Origin: Anabaena sp. UHCC 0187
GTDB taxonomy: Bacteria > Cyanobacteriota > Cyanobacteriia > Cyanobacteriales > Nostocaceae
Assembly: GCF_009712035.1 (NCBI RefSeq)
Contig: NZ_VILB01000014.1
Span: forward strand, 398,086 to 462,085
Reading direction: 5' to 3'
Length of the DNA stretch: 64,000 nt
The translations under genes were made by a program, and so were the position numbers. How positions within the stretch are numbered: the stretch's first letter is position 1; each line of letters starts with the position of its first letter. The notes beneath the pieces were generated by a model that did no database searches, was not told the DNA's origin, and worked only from the letters and a program-made list of their open reading frames with translations. Positions 35,126 to 43,633 of the stretch are shown in pieces.

Positions 35126-37147
35126 TTAATCACCCCTGTTGTCATCTCTATTATCGCTATTGCCTCCTCTACTACTTCTATAATCACTCCCACTATTACT
35201 TCTGTTATCACCTCTATTATCGCTATTGCCTCCTTTACTACTTCTATAATCACTCCCACTATTACTTCTGTTATCACCTCTATTATCGTTATTGCCTCCA
35301 CTACTACTTCTATAATTACTCCCACTATTACTTCTGTTATCGTTATTGCCTCCACTACTACTTCTATAATCACTCCCACTATTGCTTCTGTTATCGCTAT
35401 TGCCTCCTTTACTACTTCTATAATCACTCCCACTATTACTTCTGTTATCGCTATTGCCTCCACTACTACTTCTATAATCACTCCCACTATTGCTTCTGTT
35501 ATCGCTATTGCCTCCACTACTAGTTTTATTACCGCTATTCCCACTATTCCCACTATTCCCACTATTCCCGGTATTCCCACTATTCCCGCTATTCCCGGTA
35601 TTGCCGCTATTCCCGCTATTCCCACTACCACCGCTATTGCCACTACCACCGCTATTGCCACTACCACCACCTTTATTGCCTCCGCTATTACCCCCACTAT
35701 TGCTAGTTTTAGATGTAGTAAAGCGACGTTCAAACCAAAGTCCGGCAGCAATGAGGGAATAACCGCAAGTACCAAATACTAAAGCCCGGAAAAGAACATC
35801 AGTATTATACTCTAAAACCCGGCTGATAATTTGCAGAGTGAATAATAGCATACCACACCAAAAAGAGGTTCTTCTGCGTAATTTCAAACCTTCTTGAATT
35901 AATCCCCAGGCTAATATTGCCAACAAAACATTGAAGATAAAAATGCCTAGTTCAGTAATTCTGGTGATAGCTTGATGCCAAAAGGGAGTAATGAAAATGA
36001 ACCCCAAAAAAGTAGTAATAATGCCAATTCTGAAAAATACTTCCCGGCGGAGTGGACTGTTGCTTTGACGAATCAGAAACAACCATTGCAACACGGCTAA
36101 ACCACTGAGAATCCCTAAATCAATAATTGGCAAAGACGGCGATACATTCGATAAATTATTGGATTGATAGTAGGGAGTTAGTAATGATAAATTTCCACTA
36201 TAATCTCCAGATTCCCATTGCGAACGGAAAGACAAAAGATAAAAAACTACACCAAAACAGATCAAGCCTAAATTGCGTGCCAGGGGTTGAAATAACCGAT
36301 AATTAACTGTAGGAAAAAGTAAATCGTCATAACTCCAAAGTAAGGCAGGTGGTAAGGCTAAAGCAAAGGAGGCTATCCAAGAAACCACATCAGAAAATGT
36401 CAACAGTGGTAAAGGTCTGAGGTTATATTGCAAAGATAGGATAAATGCCATTACCCCCAGTCCAAAAATCCATCGGGATCTGCAAATATAAGCTAGAGGG
36501 ACAAATAGCAACCATGATAATAAGGGCATATGGCGCACAGCTAAACGCGCCCAAGTCACTTCCCCAGATTCAAATCCCAAATTACCAAGTCCTATCCAAT
36601 AACCGATTTGAATGAGGACAATGGCCATAATTCCCAAGGAATTGAGGGAAAGACTATAAGCCATGACTAACACCCCAAACCCCCAAGCTAAAAATAACTC
36701 GGAAGCTGAACCGCTAATATTGAATATTTGCCCCATTAACATGAGGGTTGCCCCTAAAATAAAAGCACTGAGAATTAACAATGCTTCTCCGATTGCCCGT
36801 TTACCCTCTTGTGATTTTTTACCTTGATTGGTAATCAGTGTGGGTTCTCTCCAGGTTAAAAACCCAGTAATGGCTGTGGAGAGAAACAAACTCATTAATA
36901 AGATAAACTTGACTTCCCGTGACCAACCCTGCCAATTTGCGCCTACAAGGGTCATTAAGCCTAACCCTAACAGTAAACCGCCGATGACAATGGCAATGAC
37001 ACCAAAACCATCACGGGTAGATTCTTCTATCTTATTAAATTGATGCCGTTTGGCTATTTGGTCATACTGGGAAGAACTAATAATTCCTTCGTCTCGCCAA
37101 CGTTGTGATTCTTGGCGGAGTTTTTGCTGAAAATTGTTAAATATCAT
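35126..37147 (-). CDS. DUF2157 membrane protein with long Ser/Gly/Asn repeat tail
   Basis: A 673-residue protein starting at the ATG 37145-37147, which has GGAGAGG just upstream. Residues 1-45 are a DUF2157-type helical head (QKLRQESQRWRDEGIISSSQYDQI). About twelve hydrophobic helices follow up to about residue 465. The last 200 residues are low-complexity: short NSGGSG-type units, then about seven copies of an 18-residue unit like GGNSDNRSNSGSDYRSS, encoded by 54-bp tandem repeats at 35126-35525. The tail carries no hydrophobic residue and many Arg/Asp pairs. Function unknown. The next gene downstream encodes the GDYXXLXY partner. Confidence 0.75.
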   Translation of the reverse strand: MIFNNFQQKLRQESQRWRDEGIISSSQYDQIAKRHQFNKIEESTRDGFGVIAIVIGGLLLGLGLMTLVGANWQGWSREVKFILLMSLFLSTAITGFLTWREPTLITNQGKKSQEGKRAIGEALLILSAFILGATLMLMGQIFNISGSASELFLAWGFGVLVMAYSLSLNSLGIMAIVLIQIGYWIGLGNLGFESGEVTWARLAVRHMPLLSWLLFVPLAYICRSRWIFGLGVMAFILSLQYNLRPLPLLTFSDVVSWIASFALALPPALLWSYDDLLFPTVNYRLFQPLARNLGLICFGVVFYLLSFRSQWESGDYSGNLSLLTPYYQSNNLSNVSPSLPIIDLGILSGLAVLQWLFLIRQSNSPLRREVFFRIGIITTFLGFIFITPFWHQAITRITELGIFIFNVLLAILAWGLIQEGLKLRRRTSFWCGMLLFTLQIISRVLEYNTDVLFRALVFGTCGYSLIAAGLWFERRFTTSKTSNSGGNSGGNKGGGSGNSGGSGNSGGSGNSGNSGNTGNSGNSGNTGNSGNSGNSGNSGNKTSSGGNSDNRSNSGSDYRSSSGGNSDNRSNSGSDYRSSKGGNSDNRSNSGSDYRSSSGGNNDNRSNSGSNYRSSSGGNNDNRGDNRSNSGSDYRSSKGGNSDNRGDNRSNSGSDYRSSRGGNSDNRDDNRGD

Positions 37148-37379
37148 GACCTCTCCGGTAAATAAGTGTAATACCAAATCTAAAATCTTAATTTGGCATG
37201 AGTTTGAGAAGCATTAAAACAAGGTTGGCCTCTAGCCAAAAGCCAGAAGCCATATCGGAAGCACTTTGCAAACGCCATCTGAATATCGGTCAATGTCTTT
37301 TTAGTATGCAGCCAAATATATTGATTGCATTGTTCTCATGTAACAGTTTCTGTTCTGATTTAATTTTGTAGAAATTAAT

Positions 37380-38333
37380 ATGGAAAAACCTTCTAATTTA
37401 TTGCTTAAAGTTACCCGGCGGTTATTTACAAATGTAGATGAACAAACAAAGTTTGTAGATGCTTTGGTTCATCCCCAACCTTTTGCACCTGCTATTCTTT
37501 GGTGTCAAGATAAACCCGATGTTTCGCCTTTTAATGTGCAAACGCCAACACATTGGCAACCGCATTTTGTAGACCGTTTATCTTTAGGAGAAAAACCTGG
37601 TAAGCATCCTCTGCATGAACAAGGATCTTTTTATTGTTTAGATTTTTCTTCGGTCTTTTCTGCTTCGGTTTTGTTGGCAATTCCTGAATCAATATCTGTA
37701 GTTTTTGATATGTGTGCTGCCCCTGGTGGTAAAAGTGTGTTTGCTTGGAGGGCTTTAAAACCTGATTTGCTAATTACTAATGAGGTGATTGGTAAGCGGT
37801 TGGGGATGTTAATTTCTAATTTAAAACGTTGCCAAATTAAACCCAGTGGGGTAGTAAATAGGGATTCTAGTATTTTTGCAGAATTGTTGCCAGCTTCGAG
37901 TAATTTGGTGATAGTTGATGCCCCTTGTACTGGGCAATCTTTACTAGCTAAGAATGAGAAAGCACCGGGATGTTTTCACTCAACTTCAATTAATAAAAGT
38001 GCCAATCGGCAAAAGCGCATTATTGCTAATTCTGCCCAAGTTGTTGCCCCTCAAGGTTATTTAGCTTATATGACTTGTACTTATTCTGTTGAGGAAAATG
38101 AGCAGGTTTGTGAATGGTTTTTGGAACGGTTTCCGCATTTTCAAGCGGTGGAAGTTGATCATTTATCTACTTTTCAATCTCGTTTAACTACTATTCCTTG
38201 TTATCGGATGTTTCCGCAATATCGGTTGGGTGCTGGTGCTTTTACGGTGTTGTTTAAAAATACGGCGGAAGGGGATGTGAAGGGGGTTGATTTAGATTCT
38301 ATGTCTGCTATGTGGAGATATCAAAATATGTAA
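37380..38333 (+). CDS. RsmB/NOP2-family RNA cytosine-C5 methyltransferase
   Basis: A 317-residue SAM-dependent methyltransferase acting on rRNA or tRNA cytosines. It has the SAM loop VFDMCAAPGGKSVFAWRAL, the motif IV cysteine in VIVDAPCTGQSLLA and the motif VI nucleophile in AYMTCTYSVEENEQVCEW. It lacks the NusB-like N-terminal domain of RsmB and is closer to short NOP2/RsmF-like enzymes. The target base is not determined. It is convergent with the reverse transcriptase gene. Confidence 0.85.
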   Translation: MEKPSNLLLKVTRRLFTNVDEQTKFVDALVHPQPFAPAILWCQDKPDVSPFNVQTPTHWQPHFVDRLSLGEKPGKHPLHEQGSFYCLDFSSVFSASVLLAIPESISVVFDMCAAPGGKSVFAWRALKPDLLITNEVIGKRLGMLISNLKRCQIKPSGVVNRDSSIFAELLPASSNLVIVDAPCTGQSLLAKNEKAPGCFHSTSINKSANRQKRIIANSAQVVAPQGYLAYMTCTYSVEENEQVCEWFLERFPHFQAVEVDHLSTFQSRLTTIPCYRMFPQYRLGAGAFTVLFKNTAEGDVKGVDLDSMSAMWRYQNM

Positions 38334-38396
38334 TATTCTTTTGGGATGGAATTTTGAGGCTACACAAAGCCCATCTGTGTGGGCTGATTATCACAC

Positions 38397-40499
38397 TTAC
38401 AAATAAGATAAAAAATTAAACTGGCAAATTTCTTCTAAAGCTTTTTGCTGTTTTCTAATCAGTTGTCCTAATTCGGGAATACTAATTTTAATTCTTAAAT
38501 TTCCATATTTATCATATGGATGAGCCTCTGTTTTTTGGTTTCTTTTTTCATTAATTTGTGTGAAATACATATTAGTAATTGGAAAATAGTCTTTAATACA
38601 TCCAGAATTCAAATTTACCCCATAATCAGGTGCAGGTTTACATATTTTTAATATTTCACAAATTTTATCGTAAAGTAAATTATTGAAAGAATTAAGGTTT
38701 AATAATGATTTAGAAGAATCTATATTTCTATATTCAAAAAATATCTGAAAAGATATATTTAGCTCTTGATATATCTCGTTATCAGTCCAAATTTTTTTAT
38801 TAAAAAAGTTTTCAGGAGCTAAAATTGAAAACTCATTTTTGAGGTGATGCTTTATATAATCAGTCATATCTTTAGAAAAGATATACCTGATATATTCGTT
38901 AAATTCAGATCTATCAAAATTGATTGATGTAGTCATAATCTGGAAGAATCCCAAATTTAATCCATGCAAAGCAACTAAAGAATCTTTATCTTTTAGGAGA
39001 GATTGAACAAGAGATCCCAAATAGATTGGTTCTTGAGAAATTCTAAATTTAAAATTATTGGCTTCTCGATTTAAGAAATAATTATCTGATTGAAATAATA
39101 AAATAAGTTCAATTTTATTATTTTTATAAAGCCAATAAAACATAAAATATCTAACTAACCAATGTCTGTCACTTCCTAAAAAATATCTTTGATACACATC
39201 TTCCATAAATTCTATATCTGGAAAGAATTTAAATATTAAAGCAACTACATGATGAAATAATAAATTCTGGTTACGCAAAATTTCAATCAGCCAATTTCTG
39301 ACTTGATGATCTTCTGAAAAGTGTTCTCTGAGATAAAATAAAATTTCTTCAATATGAATATATAAAAATTCCCATTTATTCAAAATAATGGATTTTATAT
39401 CTTCATCTTTATTGAGTTTATATAAAGAAAATTTGATTAGAGTTTTATCCAAATATTCTTCTTTTTCACTTTTTTCATTAAAGCACTCTATAAATCTTTC
39501 TTTCAACCTTCGATGAGTTTTAGATTTAAGAGATCCTTTTGCCTTTTTATATTCCTTAGTAATCGCTGAAAATTTGTTTTTCTGGCTTTTTAAAATTTTA
39601 TCTAAATTATTTATTTCATTAAAGGTAATCTTGGTTGGTTGAGGAATTAACCCTAAATCTCTTGCTAGTAAATCTAGATGAGCTATTGCCTTTTGAGCAG
39701 AAATTTTATCTTTTGAGAAAATCCTTATATCATCTACGTATCTAATATATTGAATATTTAGTATTTTTCTATTTTTAAGCATCTCTAAATCGACAAAATG
39801 AAAAAGATATAAATCGGCTAGAAGTGCAGATCCAATCGGTCCTTGGGGTATTCCATGCTTACTCCTAAATGTTTTATGGTTTGAATCACTTGTAAAAGCT
39901 TCAAGTAACTTCATTAAAAGTGCGATTAATTTACTATCAACTTGAAAATTATTCTCTAATATTTGTTGCAAAATATAATGATCTATAGTATCAAAAAAAG
40001 AGGCAATATCAAAGTCAGATAAAAACTTATAACCTTCTTTATAATATTTTTTTGTGTTCTCCTCAAATTTATTCCATTGCTGTTTCCAAGGCTTAAATAG
40101 AAAAATTCTATCATTTTTATTTTCTTTTGAAGTATTATATACATTGCCAAAAATAATACTATTGTAGTAAGGTGCTATCTCATCATAAACAACATCTGCT
40201 ATCGTATTAATAATAGCTTGATAAACTAATAAGTCTTTAAATTTTAATAAAGATAAAGGTCTAAAAAGATTATTCTTTTTAGGTATAAAAATTTTGTATG
40301 AACTTTCTGGCTTGAAGATGTTTTGTTCTATTTCATTCAAAAGTATTGAAATATTTTCTTCTAAGAAAAAACCAAATATTTTAATATCTTCAAAATAAAG
40401 CTCTTTGTATGGATTTCTAGATGCTGTTTGTAACCGTTGATAGGCTAAATAAAAATTTTCTAATGTTAAAAAATTATCAAACTGTTTTTCCAAAGACAT
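38397..40499 (-). CDS. Non-retron, non-intron reverse transcriptase (candidate defence RT)
   Basis: A 700-residue protein with all the palm motifs of a bacterial reverse transcriptase: IFIPKKNNLFRPLSLLKFKD near 70-90, DFDIASFFDTIDH at 162-174, HGIPQGPIGSALLADLYL at 215-232, YIRYVDDIRIFSKD with YVDD at 254-257, and a thumb near 280-300. Residues 370-700 are a helical, Leu/Ile/Asn-rich region without maturase or HNH features. It is not preceded by intron RNA or an evident msr/msd. Large RTs of this layout include abortive-infection and DRT/UG antiphage proteins; I cannot place it in a named class. It is strongly AT-rich, which suggests transfer. It is the last gene of a three-gene minus-strand run. 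Confidence 0.82.
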   Translation of the reverse strand: MSLEKQFDNFLTLENFYLAYQRLQTASRNPYKELYFEDIKIFGFFLEENISILLNEIEQNIFKPESSYKIFIPKKNNLFRPLSLLKFKDLLVYQAIINTIADVVYDEIAPYYNSIIFGNVYNTSKENKNDRIFLFKPWKQQWNKFEENTKKYYKEGYKFLSDFDIASFFDTIDHYILQQILENNFQVDSKLIALLMKLLEAFTSDSNHKTFRSKHGIPQGPIGSALLADLYLFHFVDLEMLKNRKILNIQYIRYVDDIRIFSKDKISAQKAIAHLDLLARDLGLIPQPTKITFNEINNLDKILKSQKNKFSAITKEYKKAKGSLKSKTHRRLKERFIECFNEKSEKEEYLDKTLIKFSLYKLNKDEDIKSIILNKWEFLYIHIEEILFYLREHFSEDHQVRNWLIEILRNQNLLFHHVVALIFKFFPDIEFMEDVYQRYFLGSDRHWLVRYFMFYWLYKNNKIELILLFQSDNYFLNREANNFKFRISQEPIYLGSLVQSLLKDKDSLVALHGLNLGFFQIMTTSINFDRSEFNEYIRYIFSKDMTDYIKHHLKNEFSILAPENFFNKKIWTDNEIYQELNISFQIFFEYRNIDSSKSLLNLNSFNNLLYDKICEILKICKPAPDYGVNLNSGCIKDYFPITNMYFTQINEKRNQKTEAHPYDKYGNLRIKISIPELGQLIRKQQKALEEICQFNFLSYL

Positions 40500-40548
40500 A
40501 TTCCCTTTGTCTCCTTCGTGCCTTCGTGGTTTATTTACTAAAAATCAT

Positions 40549-40911
40549 TTATCCCAAGGTCAAAATACCCTGTTGAAAATTCACCACCAAAGGCAAAAAC
40601 TCCAACCAACGTGAACCCAATAAAATCTCCGTCAACTGATCTCCAGCATAAACAGGAATTTCATACTCTTGATTATTTAATATCACCTTACCTAAATAAA
40701 TATCAAAAATTTTTATTCCCTGTGCAGTTCGCATTCTTTGTTCACTAATAAATTCCCAATTCAAAGCATCTAAATCTTGTTTATTAATAGCCATAAAGCC
40801 TGTAAAACCTGTATCTAACAAGGTATCTACAGGCAGATTTAAACCATCAGCAGTAATTAACTCAACTTCAAAAAATAGCTGCCCCTCATCACCAAAATAA
40901 CCATGTATCAT
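40549..40911 (-). CDS. Clan AA retropepsin-like aspartic protease
   Basis: A 120-residue single-lobe aspartic protease. The catalytic motif is LLDTGFTGFMAI near residues 31-42, and the flap and final strand read GSRWLEFLPLVVNFQQGILTLG. Such proteins act as homodimers with one DTG from each chain. They are frequent in cyanobacteria in pairs with a small upstream gene, as here (4-base overlap). It ends 49 bases before the reverse transcriptase gene. The resemblance to a retroviral gag-pol order is probably coincidental. Confidence 0.8.
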   Translation of the reverse strand: MIHGYFGDEGQLFFEVELITADGLNLPVDTLLDTGFTGFMAINKQDLDALNWEFISEQRMRTAQGIKIFDIYLGKVILNNQEYEIPVYAGDQLTEILLGSRWLEFLPLVVNFQQGILTLG

Positions 40912-41264
40912 ATTCTCCCGGTTACTCCAGTTTCATTGATTCTAAATAGAAAGTGTATCACATGAGGATGTTTGTCTCTAGCTTGTTTACTAGCAACTTC
41001 CATATCTTGATCAACAAAATAATCACCACTATCTGGTTCTACGGCAATATACCAATTATAATGTTCTTGAATTAACTCAGGACGCACACGCTCAAAAATT
41101 GCCCGACAACGTTTGTGAAATGCTTCTCTTTCCGCTTCACGTTTAGCTAATTCTTCTGGTGATAAAGTTAATTCAGGGAAAATTCTTCCTCTTCTTGCTG
41201 GTTGTTTTGGTGTTAGCTGATTCATGTTTAGAAACTCCATTTTTACTATTTTAGTATGAGTCAT
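40908..41264 (-). CDS. Small protein paired with the aspartic protease (DUF5678-like)
   Basis: A 118-residue protein with a basic N-terminus (PKQPARRGRIFPELTLSPEELAKREAE), a charged helix, and a C-terminal half HYNWYIAVEPDSGDYFVDQD followed by HPHVIHFLFRINETG. This resembles the DUF5678 pattern often found beside clan AA proteases. It overlaps the protease start by four bases, so the two are translationally coupled. A start at residue 9 or 14 is also possible. A protease-substrate or antitoxin-like role has been guessed for such pairs but is not shown. Confidence 0.6.
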   Translation of the reverse strand: MTHTKIVKMEFLNMNQLTPKQPARRGRIFPELTLSPEELAKREAEREAFHKRCRAIFERVRPELIQEHYNWYIAVEPDSGDYFVDQDMEVASKQARDKHPHVIHFLFRINETGVTGRI

Positions 41265-41318
41265 AAATTAATTATCCACAAAATCAATGATCTAGTTTCT
41301 TAGTGGTGTGTTCAGTGG

Positions 41319-41347
41319 GTAGGGGTTTTGCACTGCTAAACCCCTAC
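41319..41347. repeat. 29-bp palindrome, second copy
   Basis: Same palindrome as 11064-11092 with one base difference, 40 bases beyond the chlD stop on the minus strand. It may serve as the chlD transcript end. Confidence 0.7.
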
Positions 41348-41386
41348 ATTTTTGGGATATTTTTTAGTTAGAAATCCCAAAATACC

Positions 41387-43411
41387 TCACTTTGCTTTCA
41401 TGTCTGCGATCGCTCCCCTAGTCATAGCCGCGATCGCTTTATCAGTCGCTTTCGGTAAGTGATAATATTTACCTCCGGCTGTTTTTGACAATTCCTTTGC
41501 AAAGCCAGTTGATACAAACTTACTCTCCGTATCAATTACCAATAACTGCATCCCGGAAGCCCTAATTCTGCAAGCAATATCTAATAATTCGGCTTTGATA
41601 TCTGGCTTTTCTCCTGGTTCCATCGGTTCTCCTAAAGAACGAGCCAAAGGAATATTACCGCGACCATCAGTAATTGCCACGATTACAACCTGTCCGATAT
41701 CTCCACCCATTTGGGCATTTATCCCCACCCGCACCGCTTGAGTTAAACCATGTGCTAAGGGTGAACCACCACCGCAAGGTAATCTTTCTAAGCGATTTTT
41801 AGCTAAAGCAATGGAACGGGTAGGAGGTAATAGAACTTCTGCTTGTTCTCCTCGGAAGGGTATCAAAGATACTTGATCACGATTTTGATATGCTTCTGTT
41901 AACAATTGCATGACTGCACCTTTAGCAGATTGCATCCGATTTAAAGCCATTGAACCAGAAGCATCCACAACAAAGACCACTAAAGCACCAGCTTTTCTCA
42001 CCAACCGCTTAGAACGGATATCTCCCTGTTCAACAATGACCTTTTTATCAGGTTGTCTAGCTCGACGTGCTTTTTGATACGGGGCTGCGGCTCGCAATGT
42101 GGCATCTACGGCGATGCGTCGCGCCTTACCTTTGGGAATCATCGGCTTAATATACCGTCCCCTATCGTCTGAGAAGATAATACTGCGACTGCCAGATTTA
42201 CCTTGCTTTTGTGCCATTTGCGTAAAATAAAGCACTTCTGGGTCGAGAATTACCCCTTCTGGATCAAAGATAAATTCTTCGGGAATATCTGGGGGTTCTT
42301 GCTGTTCTTGATCTTCTTCTTTTTCCTCTTCCTGTTCTTCCTCTTGTTCTTCTTCTTGTTCCGACTCGTCTTGACTTTCTTGTGGTGGTGGGGGAGGTGG
42401 TGGTGGTTGCTGTTCGTCTGGTGGAGTTTGAATAATTGTGGTTCGGGGAACTATCACCAATTCCACCGCACGACGTAAATCTTCGGCATTGACGGTATTG
42501 CGTCCTTCTAAGGCTGCTGCGGCTTTGGCTACGCGCACTGCAAATAGTTCAGCGCGGTGTCCCTCCACACCTCCGCGAATGGCTTCATTGACGAGGTAGG
42601 TAATTTGTTCTTGGCTAATGGTGACTTCTTTTAACCATTCCCGTGCCAGGATGATTTGGGTTTTGAGTGAGTCTATGTCTTCGCTGTATTGTTGGAGGAA
42701 TTCTGAGGGAGATTTAGAATAGGAGATCGCTTGTTCGACTGCTTGTACTCTTTGATCTATACCCAGAACTCCGTCTGCTGATAGGGCGATCGCTATTCTA
42801 TCAAGTAAATGTTCTCTGAGCGCCCCTTCTTCTGGGTTGTAAGTGGCAATAAACAAGGTTTTACAAGGATGTTGAAAACTGATCCCTTCCCGTTCAATTT
42901 GGTTACGTCCGTCCGATAATACCGATAAAAGTTGGTTACTAATTTGGTCATCTAATAAATTGATTTCATCCACATACAGCACACCCCGGTTGGCTGTAGC
43001 GAGTAACCCCGGTTGAAAAATTGTATCACCTTGTTTAACCGACTGTTCCACGTCCACAGAACCTAAAAGCCGGTCTTCCGTAATCCCCAAAGGAATTTGC
43101 AAAAAAGGTGCAGGGATAATTGCTGTTTCTATCTCCTGTCTTGCTTCTGCTAAGAGTTTATCATCCCATTCTTCTGGGTGGTTGGGGTCACAGTTGCTAA
43201 CGGAATCTTTAACAACTTCAATGGGTGGTAATAAAGCGTGAATAGCACGCGCCATCACAGATTTAGCCGTACCGCGACGACCTGCAATTACCACACCCCC
43301 CAAAGCGGGATCTACTGCTGTCAATAGCAAGGCTATCTTAATTGCTTCTTGACCGACTACAGCAGTCAGGGGAAAAGCAGTCATTGTCGGGGCAATAGTA
43401 GGCGCAGGCAT
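41387..43411 (-). CDS. chlD: Magnesium chelatase subunit D
   Basis: ChlD with ChlI and ChlH inserts Mg2+ into protoporphyrin IX, the first step committed to chlorophyll. About 674 residues are read from the ATG at 43409-43411 ([15 protein letters not shown]). The open frame extends further, but that part does not look like the family. The order is an AAA+ domain ([29 protein letters not shown]-like [16 protein letters not shown]), a proline run followed by an acidic Glu/Gln linker near 340-390, and a von Willebrand A domain with the MIDAS motif VVDASGSMA and [17 protein letters not shown]. All parts are intact. Confidence 0.95.
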   Translation of the reverse strand: MPAPTIAPTMTAFPLTAVVGQEAIKIALLLTAVDPALGGVVIAGRRGTAKSVMARAIHALLPPIEVVKDSVSNCDPNHPEEWDDKLLAEARQEIETAIIPAPFLQIPLGITEDRLLGSVDVEQSVKQGDTIFQPGLLATANRGVLYVDEINLLDDQISNQLLSVLSDGRNQIEREGISFQHPCKTLFIATYNPEEGALREHLLDRIAIALSADGVLGIDQRVQAVEQAISYSKSPSEFLQQYSEDIDSLKTQIILAREWLKEVTISQEQITYLVNEAIRGGVEGHRAELFAVRVAKAAAALEGRNTVNAEDLRRAVELVIVPRTTIIQTPPDEQQPPPPPPPPQESQDESEQEEEQEEEQEEEKEEDQEQQEPPDIPEEFIFDPEGVILDPEVLYFTQMAQKQGKSGSRSIIFSDDRGRYIKPMIPKGKARRIAVDATLRAAAPYQKARRARQPDKKVIVEQGDIRSKRLVRKAGALVVFVVDASGSMALNRMQSAKGAVMQLLTEAYQNRDQVSLIPFRGEQAEVLLPPTRSIALAKNRLERLPCGGGSPLAHGLTQAVRVGINAQMGGDIGQVVIVAITDGRGNIPLARSLGEPMEPGEKPDIKAELLDIACRIRASGMQLLVIDTESKFVSTGFAKELSKTAGGKYYHLPKATDKAIAAMTRGAIADMKAK

Positions 43412-43497
43412 TGTTTTTTTAATAGTTATTATCGTTTTATCATAGCAATTTCTGGCACATTTTAGAATAAGTTCCCAAAGGAGCAAGATATATAACT

Positions 43498-43566
43498 ATG
43501 ATTCAAGTTAAACGCTTCACCTTAGAAAAATATCACAAACTCACAGAATTAGGTTTTTTCGTGTAG
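43498..43566 (+). pseudogene. Truncated start of a Uma2-family (DUF820) gene
   Basis: The 22-codon frame MIQVKRFTLEKYHKLTELGF followed by FV and a stop matches the usual start of Uma2-family proteins, which continue with a PD-(D/E)XK-like fold. Here a stop follows at once and the rest is missing. An AAGGAG sequence lies upstream. It is a gene remnant. Confidence 0.55.
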
Positions 43567-43633
43567 TCTTCAAGGCTTATAATTTATATATTGAATCTCA
43601 GCAATATATCTGTACAAGTTTAATTTTATAAAA

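Noticed and set aside
35126-35525. Tandem 54-bp repeats as a possible CRISPR array
   Set aside because: There are no unique spacers, the units are contiguous and in frame with a gene, and no cas genes are present.
35059-35782. Long open frames on both strands antisense or out of frame to the DUF2157 tail
   Set aside because: They arise because the 54-bp and 9-bp repeats lack stops in several frames. Their products are monotonous Ile/Val/Thr or Leu/Pro runs. Only the DUF2157 frame continues into a recognisable protein.
38397-40911. RT plus DTG protease as a retrovirus-like or LTR element
   Set aside because: There are no terminal repeats, integrase or gag-like gene. The protease is of the cyanobacterial single-lobe type found with small partner genes in many places, and bacterial RTs of this kind are not retroviral.
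42203-42478. Phe/Leu-rich frame antisense to chlD
   Set aside because: It is the complement of the acidic Glu/Gln and Pro linker of ChlD. No homology or start signal is seen.
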